A stretch of 5,167 bases of DNA, taken from positions 1 through 5,167 of the forward strand of contig DASVSL010000087.1 of assembly GCA_036388095.1 (NCBI GenBank), given 5' to 3'. This DNA comes from DASVSL01 sp036388095 (GTDB lineage: Bacteria; Patescibacteriota; Saccharimonadia; Saccharimonadales; Saccharimonadaceae). This document shows, one piece after another, positions 1 to 4,767 of this stretch (within the stretch, counting starts at the first letter, position 1; each line of letters begins with the position of its first letter). The notes under the pieces were generated by a model, which did not search any database, was not told the origin of the DNA, and saw only the letters and a program-made list of their open reading frames with translations. A program made the position numbers and the translations under genes.

Positions 1-6
1 TGCCAC

Positions 7-48
7 AAAAGCAAAATTGCCTCGCACCCAGGAGCGAAGCAATTCTGC
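7..48 (-). terminator. Intrinsic terminator of the leftward orphan gene
   Basis: Read on the minus strand, bases 48-34 pair with 25-11 as a continuous 15-bp stem with an 8-nt loop (26-33), followed directly by UUUU (10-7). Two of the pairs (45/14 and 38/21) are G.U wobbles on the minus strand but become A-C mismatches on the plus strand, so the structure favours leftward transcription. It begins 16 nt past the TAG of the gene at 65-409. The U tract is short, which may weaken termination. Confidence 0.7.
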
Positions 49-64
49 TCAACTGGGCACGAGG

Positions 65-409
65 CTATGGTCTGTGCGTGAAACGCCAACCCGGCGTTCC
101 ACGACCATCGATATTGTAGCTAGATGTCACACGCCATTTCCCGTAATCCTGTTGGTACACATCTCGTACCGCTTTGAACTCCCGGCCATCACTGCGTTGC
201 CTCTCTCTGTCCCAGAGTATGACGAACTCACGCGGTGTGCGTTGACCTGGTCGTCCATGGTGGTGCTCCTGTTCTGATCTTATGAGCTGCTCGAGCAGTG
301 CGATCAGGATCGCGTTCTTTCGCTCACTCATTGGATCACGTGGCTGACGCGCCCCCCGGCGTATCCGAACAGGACGTTCGTCCCGATCTTCTAGCTGTCT
401 CCTTGTCAT
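65..409 (-). CDS. Arg-rich orphan protein, 114 aa
   Basis: I do not recognise this protein. It is strongly basic and Arg-rich, with no signal peptide or membrane segment. The N-terminal 30 residues are almost entirely charged. Residues about 28-46 (starting MSERKNAILIALLEQLIR) look like an amphipathic helix, followed by a His/Gly/Arg-rich turn (49-58). The C-terminal half has regularly placed aromatics (EFVILWD at 61-67, Y85, Y89, W92, Y98, W108), which suggests a small folded domain. The ATG at 409 is chosen because a GGGGG run (423-419) lies 9 nt upstream and could act as a weak Shine-Dalgarno; the ATG at 433 (8 residues longer) and the ATG at 331 have none. Support comes from a matched terminator 16 nt after the stop. 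AGA, AGG and ATA codons are frequent, unlike rpsJ, so the gene may be acquired. It could still be a degraded fragment. Confidence 0.55.
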   Translation of the reverse strand: MTRRQLEDRDERPVRIRRGARQPRDPMSERKNAILIALLEQLIRSEQEHHHGRPGQRTPREFVILWDRERQRSDGREFKAVRDVYQQDYGKWRVTSSYNIDGRGTPGWRFTHRP

Positions 410-485
410 TGTAAGGTGCCCCCACCATCTCATTACTGCTGGGTTATGCGGACATCCCCCGATTCCCGTATACGAGAGTTAAAAT

Positions 486-494
486 ACCATACCA
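486..494 (-). promoter_or_regulatory. Possible extended -10 promoter for the leftward orphan gene
   Basis: On the minus strand the string TGGTATGGT reads as an extended -10 (TGn plus TATGGT at 491-486). It would start RNA near 479, about 70 nt before the ATG at 409. No convincing -35 is present; the hexamer 17 nt upstream is TGGCTT. Other A/T-rich hexamers nearby could serve instead, so this is tentative. Confidence 0.25.
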
Positions 495-530
495 CATACT
501 AAAGTATTAAGCCAGTTTGTCTGCGGTGGG

Positions 531-553
531 GGTGTAGCTTAAGGTGCTACATC
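531..553. repeat. Inverted repeat at the rpsJ promoter
   Basis: GGTGTAGC (531-538) and GCTACATC (546-553) pair over 8 positions, one of them a G.T wobble, around a 7-nt spacer TTAAGGT. The repeat ends immediately before the extended -10 of rpsJ and covers its -35 region, so it is placed like an operator. No U tract follows that would make it a terminator. Confidence 0.45.
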
Positions 554-554
554 A

Positions 555-563
555 TGGTATAGT
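555..563 (+). promoter_or_regulatory. Extended -10 promoter of rpsJ
   Basis: TGGTATAGT is an extended -10 element (TGn followed by TATAGT at 558-563, five of six consensus bases). The region 17 nt upstream (TAGCTT) is a poor -35, which is typical when the TGn motif compensates. RNA would start near 570, giving a leader of roughly 98 nt before the rpsJ ATG. Confidence 0.5.
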
Positions 564-599
564 CATACAAAACCTAATCGCGACGAGAACTCGGCCAGA

Positions 600-611
600 C
601 TACCTAGGTAG
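600..611. repeat. 12-nt perfect palindrome in the rpsJ leader
   Basis: CTACCTAGGTAG is a perfect palindrome, about 30 nt inside the predicted leader and 56 nt before the start codon. It is too tight to form a stable hairpin alone. It could be a protein-binding site or chance. The rest of 434-667 shows no gene; the Shine-Dalgarno AGGAG of rpsJ lies at 654-658. Confidence 0.4.
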
Positions 612-667
612 AATCCAGCAGAGGTTACGTCGCCGTCAGCCCACGTCACGGGCAGGAGCACACAACT

Positions 668-985
668 ATGGCAGAAGCAGCCGTCCCACGGATCCGTATC
701 CGTCTAAAAGCGTATGACCATAAAGTCATCGACCAGTCAGCCAAACAAATCATCGACACTGCGCTACGCACCGGCGCCAGTATCGCCGGACCAGTTCCGT
801 TGCCGACTCGCCGCAGCACGTTCACGGTTGTCAAAAGTCCGCACGTCTACAAAAAGGGCGGTGAAGCATTCGAGATGCGGGTTCACAAACGCTTAATTGA
901 CATCATCGGCGCGACGCCAAAGACGATCGATAGTCTGCAGAACCTGGCCCTGCCGGCTGGGTGTGACGCTGAAATCCGAATGTAA
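668..985 (+). CDS. rpsJ: 30S ribosomal protein S10
   Basis: S10 (uS10) is a component of the head of the small ribosomal subunit; in E. coli it is also NusE, which joins NusB in transcription antitermination. The 105-residue product shows the family's hallmark blocks in order: IRIRLKAYDH near the N terminus (residues 9-18), the IDQSAKQIIDTA helix, RTGASIAGPVPLPTRR (35-50), the SPHVYKK loop, MRVHKRLIDI and the LPAGCDAEIRM end. Length matches the usual 100-105 residues and nothing appears truncated. ATG 668 has an AGGAG 9 nt upstream. It usually opens or closes a block of ribosomal or translation-factor genes, but here neither flank carries tuf, fusA, rplC or rplD. No terminator is seen in the 73 nt before the next gene, so some read-through into it is possible. 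Confidence 0.98.
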   Translation: MAEAAVPRIRIRLKAYDHKVIDQSAKQIIDTALRTGASIAGPVPLPTRRSTFTVVKSPHVYKKGGEAFEMRVHKRLIDIIGATPKTIDSLQNLALPAGCDAEIRM

Positions 986-1018
986 TCAATTTCACAGTTT
1001 GTTTTTGACAAATACCGC

Positions 1019-1024
1019 TATACT
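1019..1024 (+). promoter_or_regulatory. -10 box for the YtxH-like gene
   Basis: TATACT (five of six consensus bases) lies 34 nt before the start codon and predicts RNA starting near 1031, giving a short leader that includes the AGGAG at 1045-1049. A perfect TTGACA at 1005-1010 is only 8 nt away, too close to act as its -35; the properly spaced hexamer is poor (AGTTTG). Confidence 0.45.
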
Positions 1025-1058
1025 AACCCCAAGTAAATAATTTCAGGAGACTACTGAC

Positions 1059-1451
1059 ATGGCACGAAACAAATTTTCCGTTGCAGTACTAGCTGGACTC
1101 ATCGGTGCAGCCCTTGGCGTACTGTTCGCTCCACGGAGCGGCAAAGAGACTCGCGAAGACTTAAAGCGACGCGCTGATGAAGCCAAAAAGACCGGTGACC
1201 ACACGACTGCCCGCATGAAAGATACGCTGCGCGAGAGTGCTGCCGAGGTCAAAGAGACCGTCAAGCGCTCTAGCAAAGAACTTGGTGATCTGGCTGACGA
1301 AGCCAAAGTCCGTGCCAGCCGCATCGCTGACGACGCGAAAAAGACCAGCACAAGTGTCGCTGACAGCACTAAGCGAAGTCTTGGCCAGAACCGTGACGAA
1401 ATCGACGAAACGACTCGCACGATTACGCCACGCCGCAACCGCGACAAATAA
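1059..1451 (+). CDS. YtxH-like membrane-anchored coiled-coil protein
   Basis: This 130-residue protein resembles the YtxH / gas-vesicle-protein-like family: small proteins with one N-terminal glycine-rich membrane helix followed by a charged helix. The function of the family is poorly defined; a link to envelope stress is known for some members. The membrane helix is at about 7-24 (SVAVLAGLIGAALGVLFAP), with the typical family junction APRSGKETREDLKRR right after it. The rest, to about 110, is Lys/Glu/Asp/Ala-rich with no Pro or Gly breaks to speak of, as expected for a long amphipathic or coiled-coil helix facing the cytoplasm. It ends in a basic tail (PRRNRDK). ATG 1059 has AGGAG 9 nt upstream. 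The gene has its own -10 box and a strong terminator, so it is probably transcribed alone or with read-through from rpsJ. Confidence 0.85.
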   Translation: MARNKFSVAVLAGLIGAALGVLFAPRSGKETREDLKRRADEAKKTGDHTTARMKDTLRESAAEVKETVKRSSKELGDLADEAKVRASRIADDAKKTSTSVADSTKRSLGQNRDEIDETTRTITPRRNRDK

Positions 1452-1467
1452 TCAGTCCAAAATTGAT

Positions 1468-1497
1468 AAACGCACCGCAATCGTCGCGGTGCGTTTT
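1468..1497 (+). terminator. Intrinsic terminator of the YtxH-like gene
   Basis: CGCACCGC (1471-1478) pairs perfectly with GCGGTGCG (1486-1493) around a 7-nt loop. Three A-T pairs extend the stem from the flanking AAA and TTT, and the tract TTTTAGTT follows. It begins 16 nt after the TAA of the upstream gene. The stem is G/C-rich and the tail correctly placed, so this is a textbook rightward terminator. Confidence 0.9.
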
Positions 1498-1499
1498 AG

Positions 1500-1529
1500 T
1501 TGTCGTTAACATCGTCGCCGTATTACACT
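1500..1529 (+). promoter_or_regulatory. Promoter giving a probably leaderless transcript
   Basis: TTGTCG (1500-1505, four of six -35 bases) and TACACT (1524-1529, four of six -10 bases) are 18 nt apart. RNA would start 6-7 nt beyond the -10, that is at or next to the ATG at 1536. No Shine-Dalgarno is present before that ATG. The -35 abuts the U tract of the previous terminator. Confidence 0.45.
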
Positions 1530-1535
1530 ATGGTT

Positions 1536-1814
1536 ATGTCTGCAAAATCAAAACAAAAATCAAAAAACACGGAAAGCGATAGCGCCTATTTCCTAAAGCT
1601 GGTGCTCTTCATCGTACTGGGTTCGATTTGGCTGCGTTTTTCAGAGCCTGTTCATATCGGGCCGATTATGTTCAACGGACTGCCGATCGGCCTCGGTCTC
1701 GGCTTGATCTTCGCCAGTCACGATCATTTTCAGATCGATCGTAAGATCGAATACGCCTTATTGCTTGTCATGGCGATTCTCACATTTTTCCTGCCGGCCG
1801 GCATTGTCATCTAG
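1536..1814 (+). CDS. Small three-helix membrane protein, 92 aa
   Basis: I do not recognise a named family. After a hydrophilic Lys/Ser-rich N terminus (1-16) there are three hydrophobic segments: about 18-33 (aromatic and Leu-rich), 43-60 (Gly-rich, with GLPIGLGLGLIFA) and 72-92 (ending in PAGIVI at the C terminus). The loop between the last two is SHDHFQIDRK, with two His and acidic residues. By the positive-inside rule the N terminus is probably cytoplasmic. The start is taken as ATG 1536, at the expected transcription start; ATG 1530 would add two residues (MV) and lies inside the promoter spacing. A TTG at 1500 would place the N terminus in the preceding terminator and is unlikely. The stop abuts that of the convergent peptidase gene with no spacer. 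A role in the envelope is a guess from location. Confidence 0.75.
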   Translation: MSAKSKQKSKNTESDSAYFLKLVLFIVLGSIWLRFSEPVHIGPIMFNGLPIGLGLGLIFASHDHFQIDRKIEYALLLVMAILTFFLPAGIVI

Positions 1815-2612
1815 CTACTGTTTGGCACCGTAACCAGGGGCGACCTGTTTGACGAACTCGTCGAGCGTCACATCGCTCCCCGATAAGGCCGTCGCAAGGG
1901 GCACACCGACGTATCGGAAGTGCCACGGCTCGAACGCGACGCCCGTGATGGCCGACTCGCCTTCGGGGTAGCGTTGGATGAAGCCATATGTAGCGGCGTT
2001 ATCGGCGAGCCATTCGGCCCCGCTGACACTAAGTGAGCATGCGTCACTCACTTCGGCACACTCACCCGATACACTCGAGAAATCAACGGACAGACCGGTG
2101 TGGTGTTCGCTGGTACCTACCGGCGAGACATATTGGGCTGCTAATTCTTTGCCATTTTTCGTAATGAACTGTCGCAGCAGGGTGCGTTGCTCGTCGAGTG
2201 ATCGATAGGCACTCGATACCATCAACGGTTCGCCGGCTTTGTCGGCGGCTCGGGTCAAATCGCGGAGCGGCTCGGTGATCTCTGCCGCCACTTTCATCGG
2301 CGTATCTGCGTCGCCGTGCTTGACGGGTATATCAACAAGTCTGAAGCCTGCCTTGTCCTTGAGCGGCCGAGCCTTTGACACCAATGTCCAAACGCCGTGG
2401 TCGAACAGCTCGTAATTGGCTACCTTGACACGCGTCGCACCAACCTCGACCGTTTCGGCGACAACAGGCTCCTTACTCAGTCGTGTCAGTGTATCTGCGT
2501 AGTAGGTGGACGCTTGCTGCAGCCAGTAGACGCAGTACAAAGCTGCGGCGATCAGTACGACGACGAGGGCGCGGAGGATAACGGATGATTTGGATGATCG
2601 TTGTCGCTGCAT
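1815..2612 (-). CDS. VanY-type D-alanyl-D-alanine carboxypeptidase
   Basis: The 265-residue protein belongs to the VanY / peptidase M15 family: zinc enzymes that remove the terminal D-Ala from peptidoglycan stem peptides, limiting cross-linking. An N-terminal anchor (hydrophobic at about 11-30 after a basic start) would place the domain outside the membrane. Motifs visible: SAYRS (134-138; R137 is the expected substrate-carboxylate contact), SEHHTGLSVDF (168-178; zinc ligands H170 and D177) and EPWHFRYVG (228-236; catalytic E228 and third zinc ligand H231). All catalytic residues are intact. C185 and C192 could form a disulfide. The ATG at 2612 is chosen because a -10 box lies 7 nt upstream and would start RNA at this codon; in-frame ATGs at 2624 and 2648 lie in the promoter. 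Vancomycin resistance should not be inferred: no vanRS/HAX genes accompany it, and housekeeping homologues are common. Confidence 0.92.
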   Translation of the reverse strand: MQRQRSSKSSVILRALVVVLIAAALYCVYWLQQASTYYADTLTRLSKEPVVAETVEVGATRVKVANYELFDHGVWTLVSKARPLKDKAGFRLVDIPVKHGDADTPMKVAAEITEPLRDLTRAADKAGEPLMVSSAYRSLDEQRTLLRQFITKNGKELAAQYVSPVGTSEHHTGLSVDFSSVSGECAEVSDACSLSVSGAEWLADNAATYGFIQRYPEGESAITGVAFEPWHFRYVGVPLATALSGSDVTLDEFVKQVAPGYGAKQ

Positions 2613-2619
2613 GTCTACT

Positions 2620-2625
2620 ATCATA
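2620..2625 (-). promoter_or_regulatory. -10 box of the VanY-like gene, probably leaderless
   Basis: On the minus strand TATGAT (five of six consensus bases) is followed by exactly 7 nt and then the ATG at 2612, so the expected start of RNA coincides with the start codon. No -35 consensus is seen (ATGCAG at the expected distance) and there is no Shine-Dalgarno. Confidence 0.5.
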
Positions 2626-2656
2626 CTAAAGCATGGTGCGTGCTGCATGGCCGCGG

Positions 2657-2662
2657 TACAAT
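2657..2662 (+). promoter_or_regulatory. -10 box of the DUF3152 operon
   Basis: TACAAT (five of six consensus bases) lies 10 nt before the ATG at 2673. RNA starting at the AA of 2669-2670 would have a leader of only 3-4 nt. There is no recognisable -35 and no Shine-Dalgarno. The promoter is back to back with that of the VanY-like gene, and their -35 regions interlock within 60 bp. Confidence 0.5.
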
Positions 2663-2672
2663 AGAGCCAACT

Positions 2673-3398
2673 ATGAAGCGTCCTCGCCGACTGTTACTTC
2701 CTCTGTTGGCATGTATGGCCAGCATGATATTGATTGGTGCCATAGCAAATGCCGCCGAGCCAGTTCCACGTGGCTGCGAGGCATCTGAGCCATTCTGCCT
2801 GGCGCCGCGCATCGGTACGACACCGGGGACGATCGCTAAACTTAATATGCCAGGTATTGCGACGCCAGCTTGGCAAGTAGCGGCTGCACAGGCTGCGGCT
2901 GGGCCACGCGCAGTGACATATACTATCGCGACTCGCGGTACCGTTACTGCTGTCGATGAGTTTGCCGCCCAGGTAGCCGAGACCTTTGCTGACACTCGTG
3001 GGTGGTCGAGACTTGGGGTACGGTTTGATCGTGTCGAGAGTGGCGGTCAGTTTACTGTCTGGCTGAGCGAAGCCTCGCAGGTCCCGAGTTTTTCACAGGG
3101 TGGCTGCGACACACTCGTTAGCTGCACGGTCGGTAGTAACGTTATTATCAACCAAGATCGCTGGCTTGGTGGCAGTGATGCCTGGAATGGTGCGGGCGGT
3201 AGTTTGCGCGATTATCGCCACATGGTTCTAAACCACGAAACTGGGCATTGGCTCGGGCATAACCACTTGTTTTGCAGTGGCGACGGGCAACCGGCGCCCG
3301 TTATGCAGCAGCAAACCCTTGGCATGCAAGGGTGTCGACCGAACCCATGGCCGTTTGATTCAGAGCTGAACTCGTCGACACTCGGGATTAACGTATGA
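2673..3398 (+). CDS. Secreted DUF3152 zinc metallopeptidase
   Basis: The 241-residue protein matches my knowledge of the DUF3152 family, matrixin-like putative zinc proteases of Actinobacteria and some Saccharibacteria; their substrates are unknown. A signal peptide is clear: basic MKRPRR, hydrophobic 7-23, then a likely cleavage after ANA (about residue 27). The zinc motif is complete, HETGHWLGHNH at 188-198 (ligands H188, H192, H198; catalytic E189; turn G195). It is followed by the family's PVMQQQT (209-215), where M211 may form the Met-turn, and by CRPNPWPF near the C terminus. Six cysteines are arranged as close pairs (C35/C42, C145/C151, C201/C221), fitting disulfides outside the cell. 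ATG 2673 is set by the signal peptide and the -10 just before it; upstream in-frame codons run through the divergent promoter. The next gene overlaps by 4 nt, so the two are probably translated together. Confidence 0.9.
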   Translation: MKRPRRLLLPLLACMASMILIGAIANAAEPVPRGCEASEPFCLAPRIGTTPGTIAKLNMPGIATPAWQVAAAQAAAGPRAVTYTIATRGTVTAVDEFAAQVAETFADTRGWSRLGVRFDRVESGGQFTVWLSEASQVPSFSQGGCDTLVSCTVGSNVIINQDRWLGGSDAWNGAGGSLRDYRHMVLNHETGHWLGHNHLFCSGDGQPAPVMQQQTLGMQGCRPNPWPFDSELNSSTLGINV

Positions 3399-4354
3399 TC
3401 GACGAATCGGCGCCTGACGAAGCGAAATTTGTTAACCGACGACATCGCAGTCCGGCTGCGGCTAAAGCAGCGGTAAAACAAAAAGTAACACCCACCAAAC
3501 GGGCCTCCATTAAACCGCGGGCCAACAAGAAGCCTCAGTTCGTTCCGGTGGGTACGACGATTGATCTAACGCTCAATGAGACAGCGGCTCCGAAACGACC
3601 GTACGCTGTCGATCGGACGTGGTTCACCCGTCCTCGTATTATCAAGATAGCCCTCGTCGTGCTCGCCGTTGTCATGGTGCCCATTATTGTTGGTGAAGTT
3701 GTTGCCGCACAGTATACGCAGGCGATTCGAACGGCACAGCGCGAACTGGTGGTAGTAGCCAACGAAAGCAAGTTGGTACAAAAAAAACCGACTGTCTCGG
3801 CTGACCAAGTCCGTCAGCAAGCAAACAAGGTGGATGGGATTGCGACGCGGATGTGCCGGGGTGGCTTTATGGATAATATGGCGAGCCTGTACCCACGGGC
3901 CGCGAGGGCTCATCGTGACTGCGTCGCTGGCCGGAGTGGCTACGCGGCGCTCGCATCCGGGCTATATGGACTCGAGACCGAGACCAGGTACCTTGAGCGT
4001 CTTCAGGCCGTGTTGCAGCCGGCGGTAGCACTATCAAGTGGTAATGAAGCCGTTATCGAAGCACAGCTCAAAGCGTGGCAAGATAGCGCCGACAAAGTAA
4101 AGAAAGTATCGCCCCCAGAAAAAATGAAACCGGCTCACGAGCAGCTCGCGATCAAAGTAGCGGCGATCGTCGACGGCTGGTCACAATTAAAAACCGCCAA
4201 TGACAGCCAAGACCTGGCCAAATATACAGAGGTGAAAGTGTCGCTTGAAGCGAACTACGCCGGCGTACGTGACGCGGCTCCGTTACTGCGTGAGCAAATC
4301 ATCCGTCAACAGCAAGCGGTGACTGCGTCGTATTCCAAGCTGAAACAGCGTTGA
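3395..4354 (+). CDS. Single-pass membrane protein with helical extracellular domain
   Basis: I do not recognise a named family. The 319-residue protein has a long Lys/Arg/Ala/Pro-rich, probably disordered cytoplasmic N terminus (about 1-80, very basic at 15-47), one membrane helix (about 82-104, IIKIALVVLAVVMVPIIVGEVVA) and a 215-residue C-terminal part that is mostly helical and rich in Ala, Gln, Lys and Glu. C154 and C176 are the only cysteines and could be bridged outside the cell. Residues 215-260 and 270-319 look like amphipathic or coiled-coil helices. The start ATG overlaps the stop of the metallopeptidase gene as ATGA, with a weak GGGA 7 nt upstream, so translational coupling is likely. 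Association with the secreted peptidase, for example as a membrane partner or wall-facing sensor, is inference from the operon only. Confidence 0.88.
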   Translation: MIDESAPDEAKFVNRRHRSPAAAKAAVKQKVTPTKRASIKPRANKKPQFVPVGTTIDLTLNETAAPKRPYAVDRTWFTRPRIIKIALVVLAVVMVPIIVGEVVAAQYTQAIRTAQRELVVVANESKLVQKKPTVSADQVRQQANKVDGIATRMCRGGFMDNMASLYPRAARAHRDCVAGRSGYAALASGLYGLETETRYLERLQAVLQPAVALSSGNEAVIEAQLKAWQDSADKVKKVSPPEKMKPAHEQLAIKVAAIVDGWSQLKTANDSQDLAKYTEVKVSLEANYAGVRDAAPLLREQIIRQQQAVTASYSKLKQR

Positions 4355-4355
4355 T

Positions 4356-4420
4356 ATAAAAAGAACCCGCCACCGCGGGGCTCACTGACACTGTCAGCTT
4401 GAGCCCCGCGGCAAGCGGGT
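4356..4420 (-). terminator. Strong leftward intrinsic terminator with a 56-nt hairpin
   Basis: Bases 4365-4370 pair with 4415-4420 and 4373-4384 with 4400-4411 (12 bp, mostly G/C). A small internal loop separates the two stems, and a further 5-bp hairpin (4385-4389 with 4393-4397) caps the structure. Read leftward, the stem is followed by UUCUUUUUAU (4365-4356), a good U tract. Read rightward, the base is followed by GGG and no U tract, so it mainly serves the gene pair coming from 5100. It may still help block or stabilise the 3' end of the rightward operon that stops at 4354. Confidence 0.85.
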
Positions 4421-4423
4421 GGG

Positions 4424-4534
4424 TCAGAGCGACCTGAGGTTGTCGCCCGTAACGGTGTCACCTGAGATAGTTAAGCCGACGATACAGAGATCGACATCGC
4501 CAAAGCTGTTGACGCGGGCACCGTACGTGACTCG
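4424..4534 (-). other. In-frame continuation beyond an amber codon
   Basis: After the TAG at 4537-4535 the same minus-strand frame stays open for 36 codons and ends at TGA (4426-4424), 3 nt before the terminator hairpin. The translation begins RVTYGARVNSFGDVDLCIVG and continues with GLTISGDTVTGDNL-type beta-strand-like text. The stretch has no ATG, GTG or TTG in this frame, so it cannot easily be a separate gene. It may be the lost C terminus of the gene at 4535-4738, made only by readthrough, or chance; the odds of 36 random codons without a stop are roughly one in five or six. Apart from this, 4421-4534 shows nothing. Confidence 0.4.
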
Positions 4535-4738
4535 CTAGAAATCGACAGCACCCTGGTGCAGGACCATGGTCACGAAGTCGTCAGGAACGAAGAACATCCC
4601 TCTGACCTCTTGGCCGGTTGCCTCCTCGATCGCGAACTCGACTTCCTTGATCTCGTTGTCCGCGCCGTAGCGCAGCATCTTGTCGACGCGCGCCTGACGA
4701 TTGAGCGTGAGCTCGTCAAACGTTGATTTGATCGGCAT
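4535..4738 (-). CDS. Small unrecognised protein, 67 aa, possibly truncated by TAG
   Basis: I do not recognise this protein. The product is acidic and soluble, without a signal or membrane segment. Residues 5-41 look helical (FDELTLNRQARVDKMLRYGA followed by an acidic EIKEVEFAIEEA stretch), and residues 42-67 have strand-like text with GMFFVPDDFVTMVL. ATG 4738 has GAGAG 8 nt upstream on the minus strand, a fair Shine-Dalgarno. It follows the 110-residue gene after a 29-nt gap and shares its promoter and the terminator at 4420. The stop is TAG; the frame continues open to a TGA beside that terminator, so the ancestral protein may have been about 104 residues. Either the short form is the real product or this is a recently broken gene. 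Confidence 0.65.
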   Translation of the reverse strand: MPIKSTFDELTLNRQARVDKMLRYGADNEIKEVEFAIEEATGQEVRGMFFVPDDFVTMVLHQGAVDF

Positions 4739-4767
4739 AGCATTTTCTCTCGGATAGTTGCTGCTGG

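Noticed and set aside
17..277. Plus-strand open frame at the left edge
   Set aside because: It starts within the leftward terminator hairpin, lacks a Shine-Dalgarno and is antisense to the better-supported gene at 65-409.
527..620. tRNA-like text (GGGGGTGTAGCTTAAGGT followed by a distant GGTAGAATCC)
   Set aside because: The start resembles a tRNA acceptor and D arm, but the D stem does not pair canonically, no anticodon arm of 5+7+5 fits, the T loop lacks TTC, and no 3' strand complementary to the G-rich start is present.
1005..1010. Perfect TTGACA as -35 of the YtxH-like gene
   Set aside because: Only 8 nt separate it from the TATACT -10, and no -10 lies at 16-18 nt.
1043..1480. Long minus-strand open frame opposite the YtxH-like gene
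   Set aside because: Shadow of a Lys/Ala-rich gene; it encodes Ser/Arg/Leu low-complexity text, has no Shine-Dalgarno and starts inside the terminator.
1500..1535. TTG at 1500 or ATG at 1530 as start of the small membrane protein
   Set aside because: The TTG lies against the U tract of the upstream terminator and inside the promoter -35; the ATG at 1530 lies before the expected RNA start. ATG 1536 fits best.
2613..2648. Longer N terminus of the VanY-like protein from ATG 2648 or 2624
   Set aside because: Both starts include or precede the -10 box and would put non-signal residues before the basic and hydrophobic membrane anchor.
2601..2672. Extension of the DUF3152 protein upstream to 2601
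   Set aside because: It would run through both divergent promoters and antisense to the VanY-like start, and would bury the signal peptide that begins at 2673.
3566..3913. Minus-strand open frame opposite the bitopic membrane protein
   Set aside because: Composition is that of an antisense shadow, with no ribosome site, promoter or motif.
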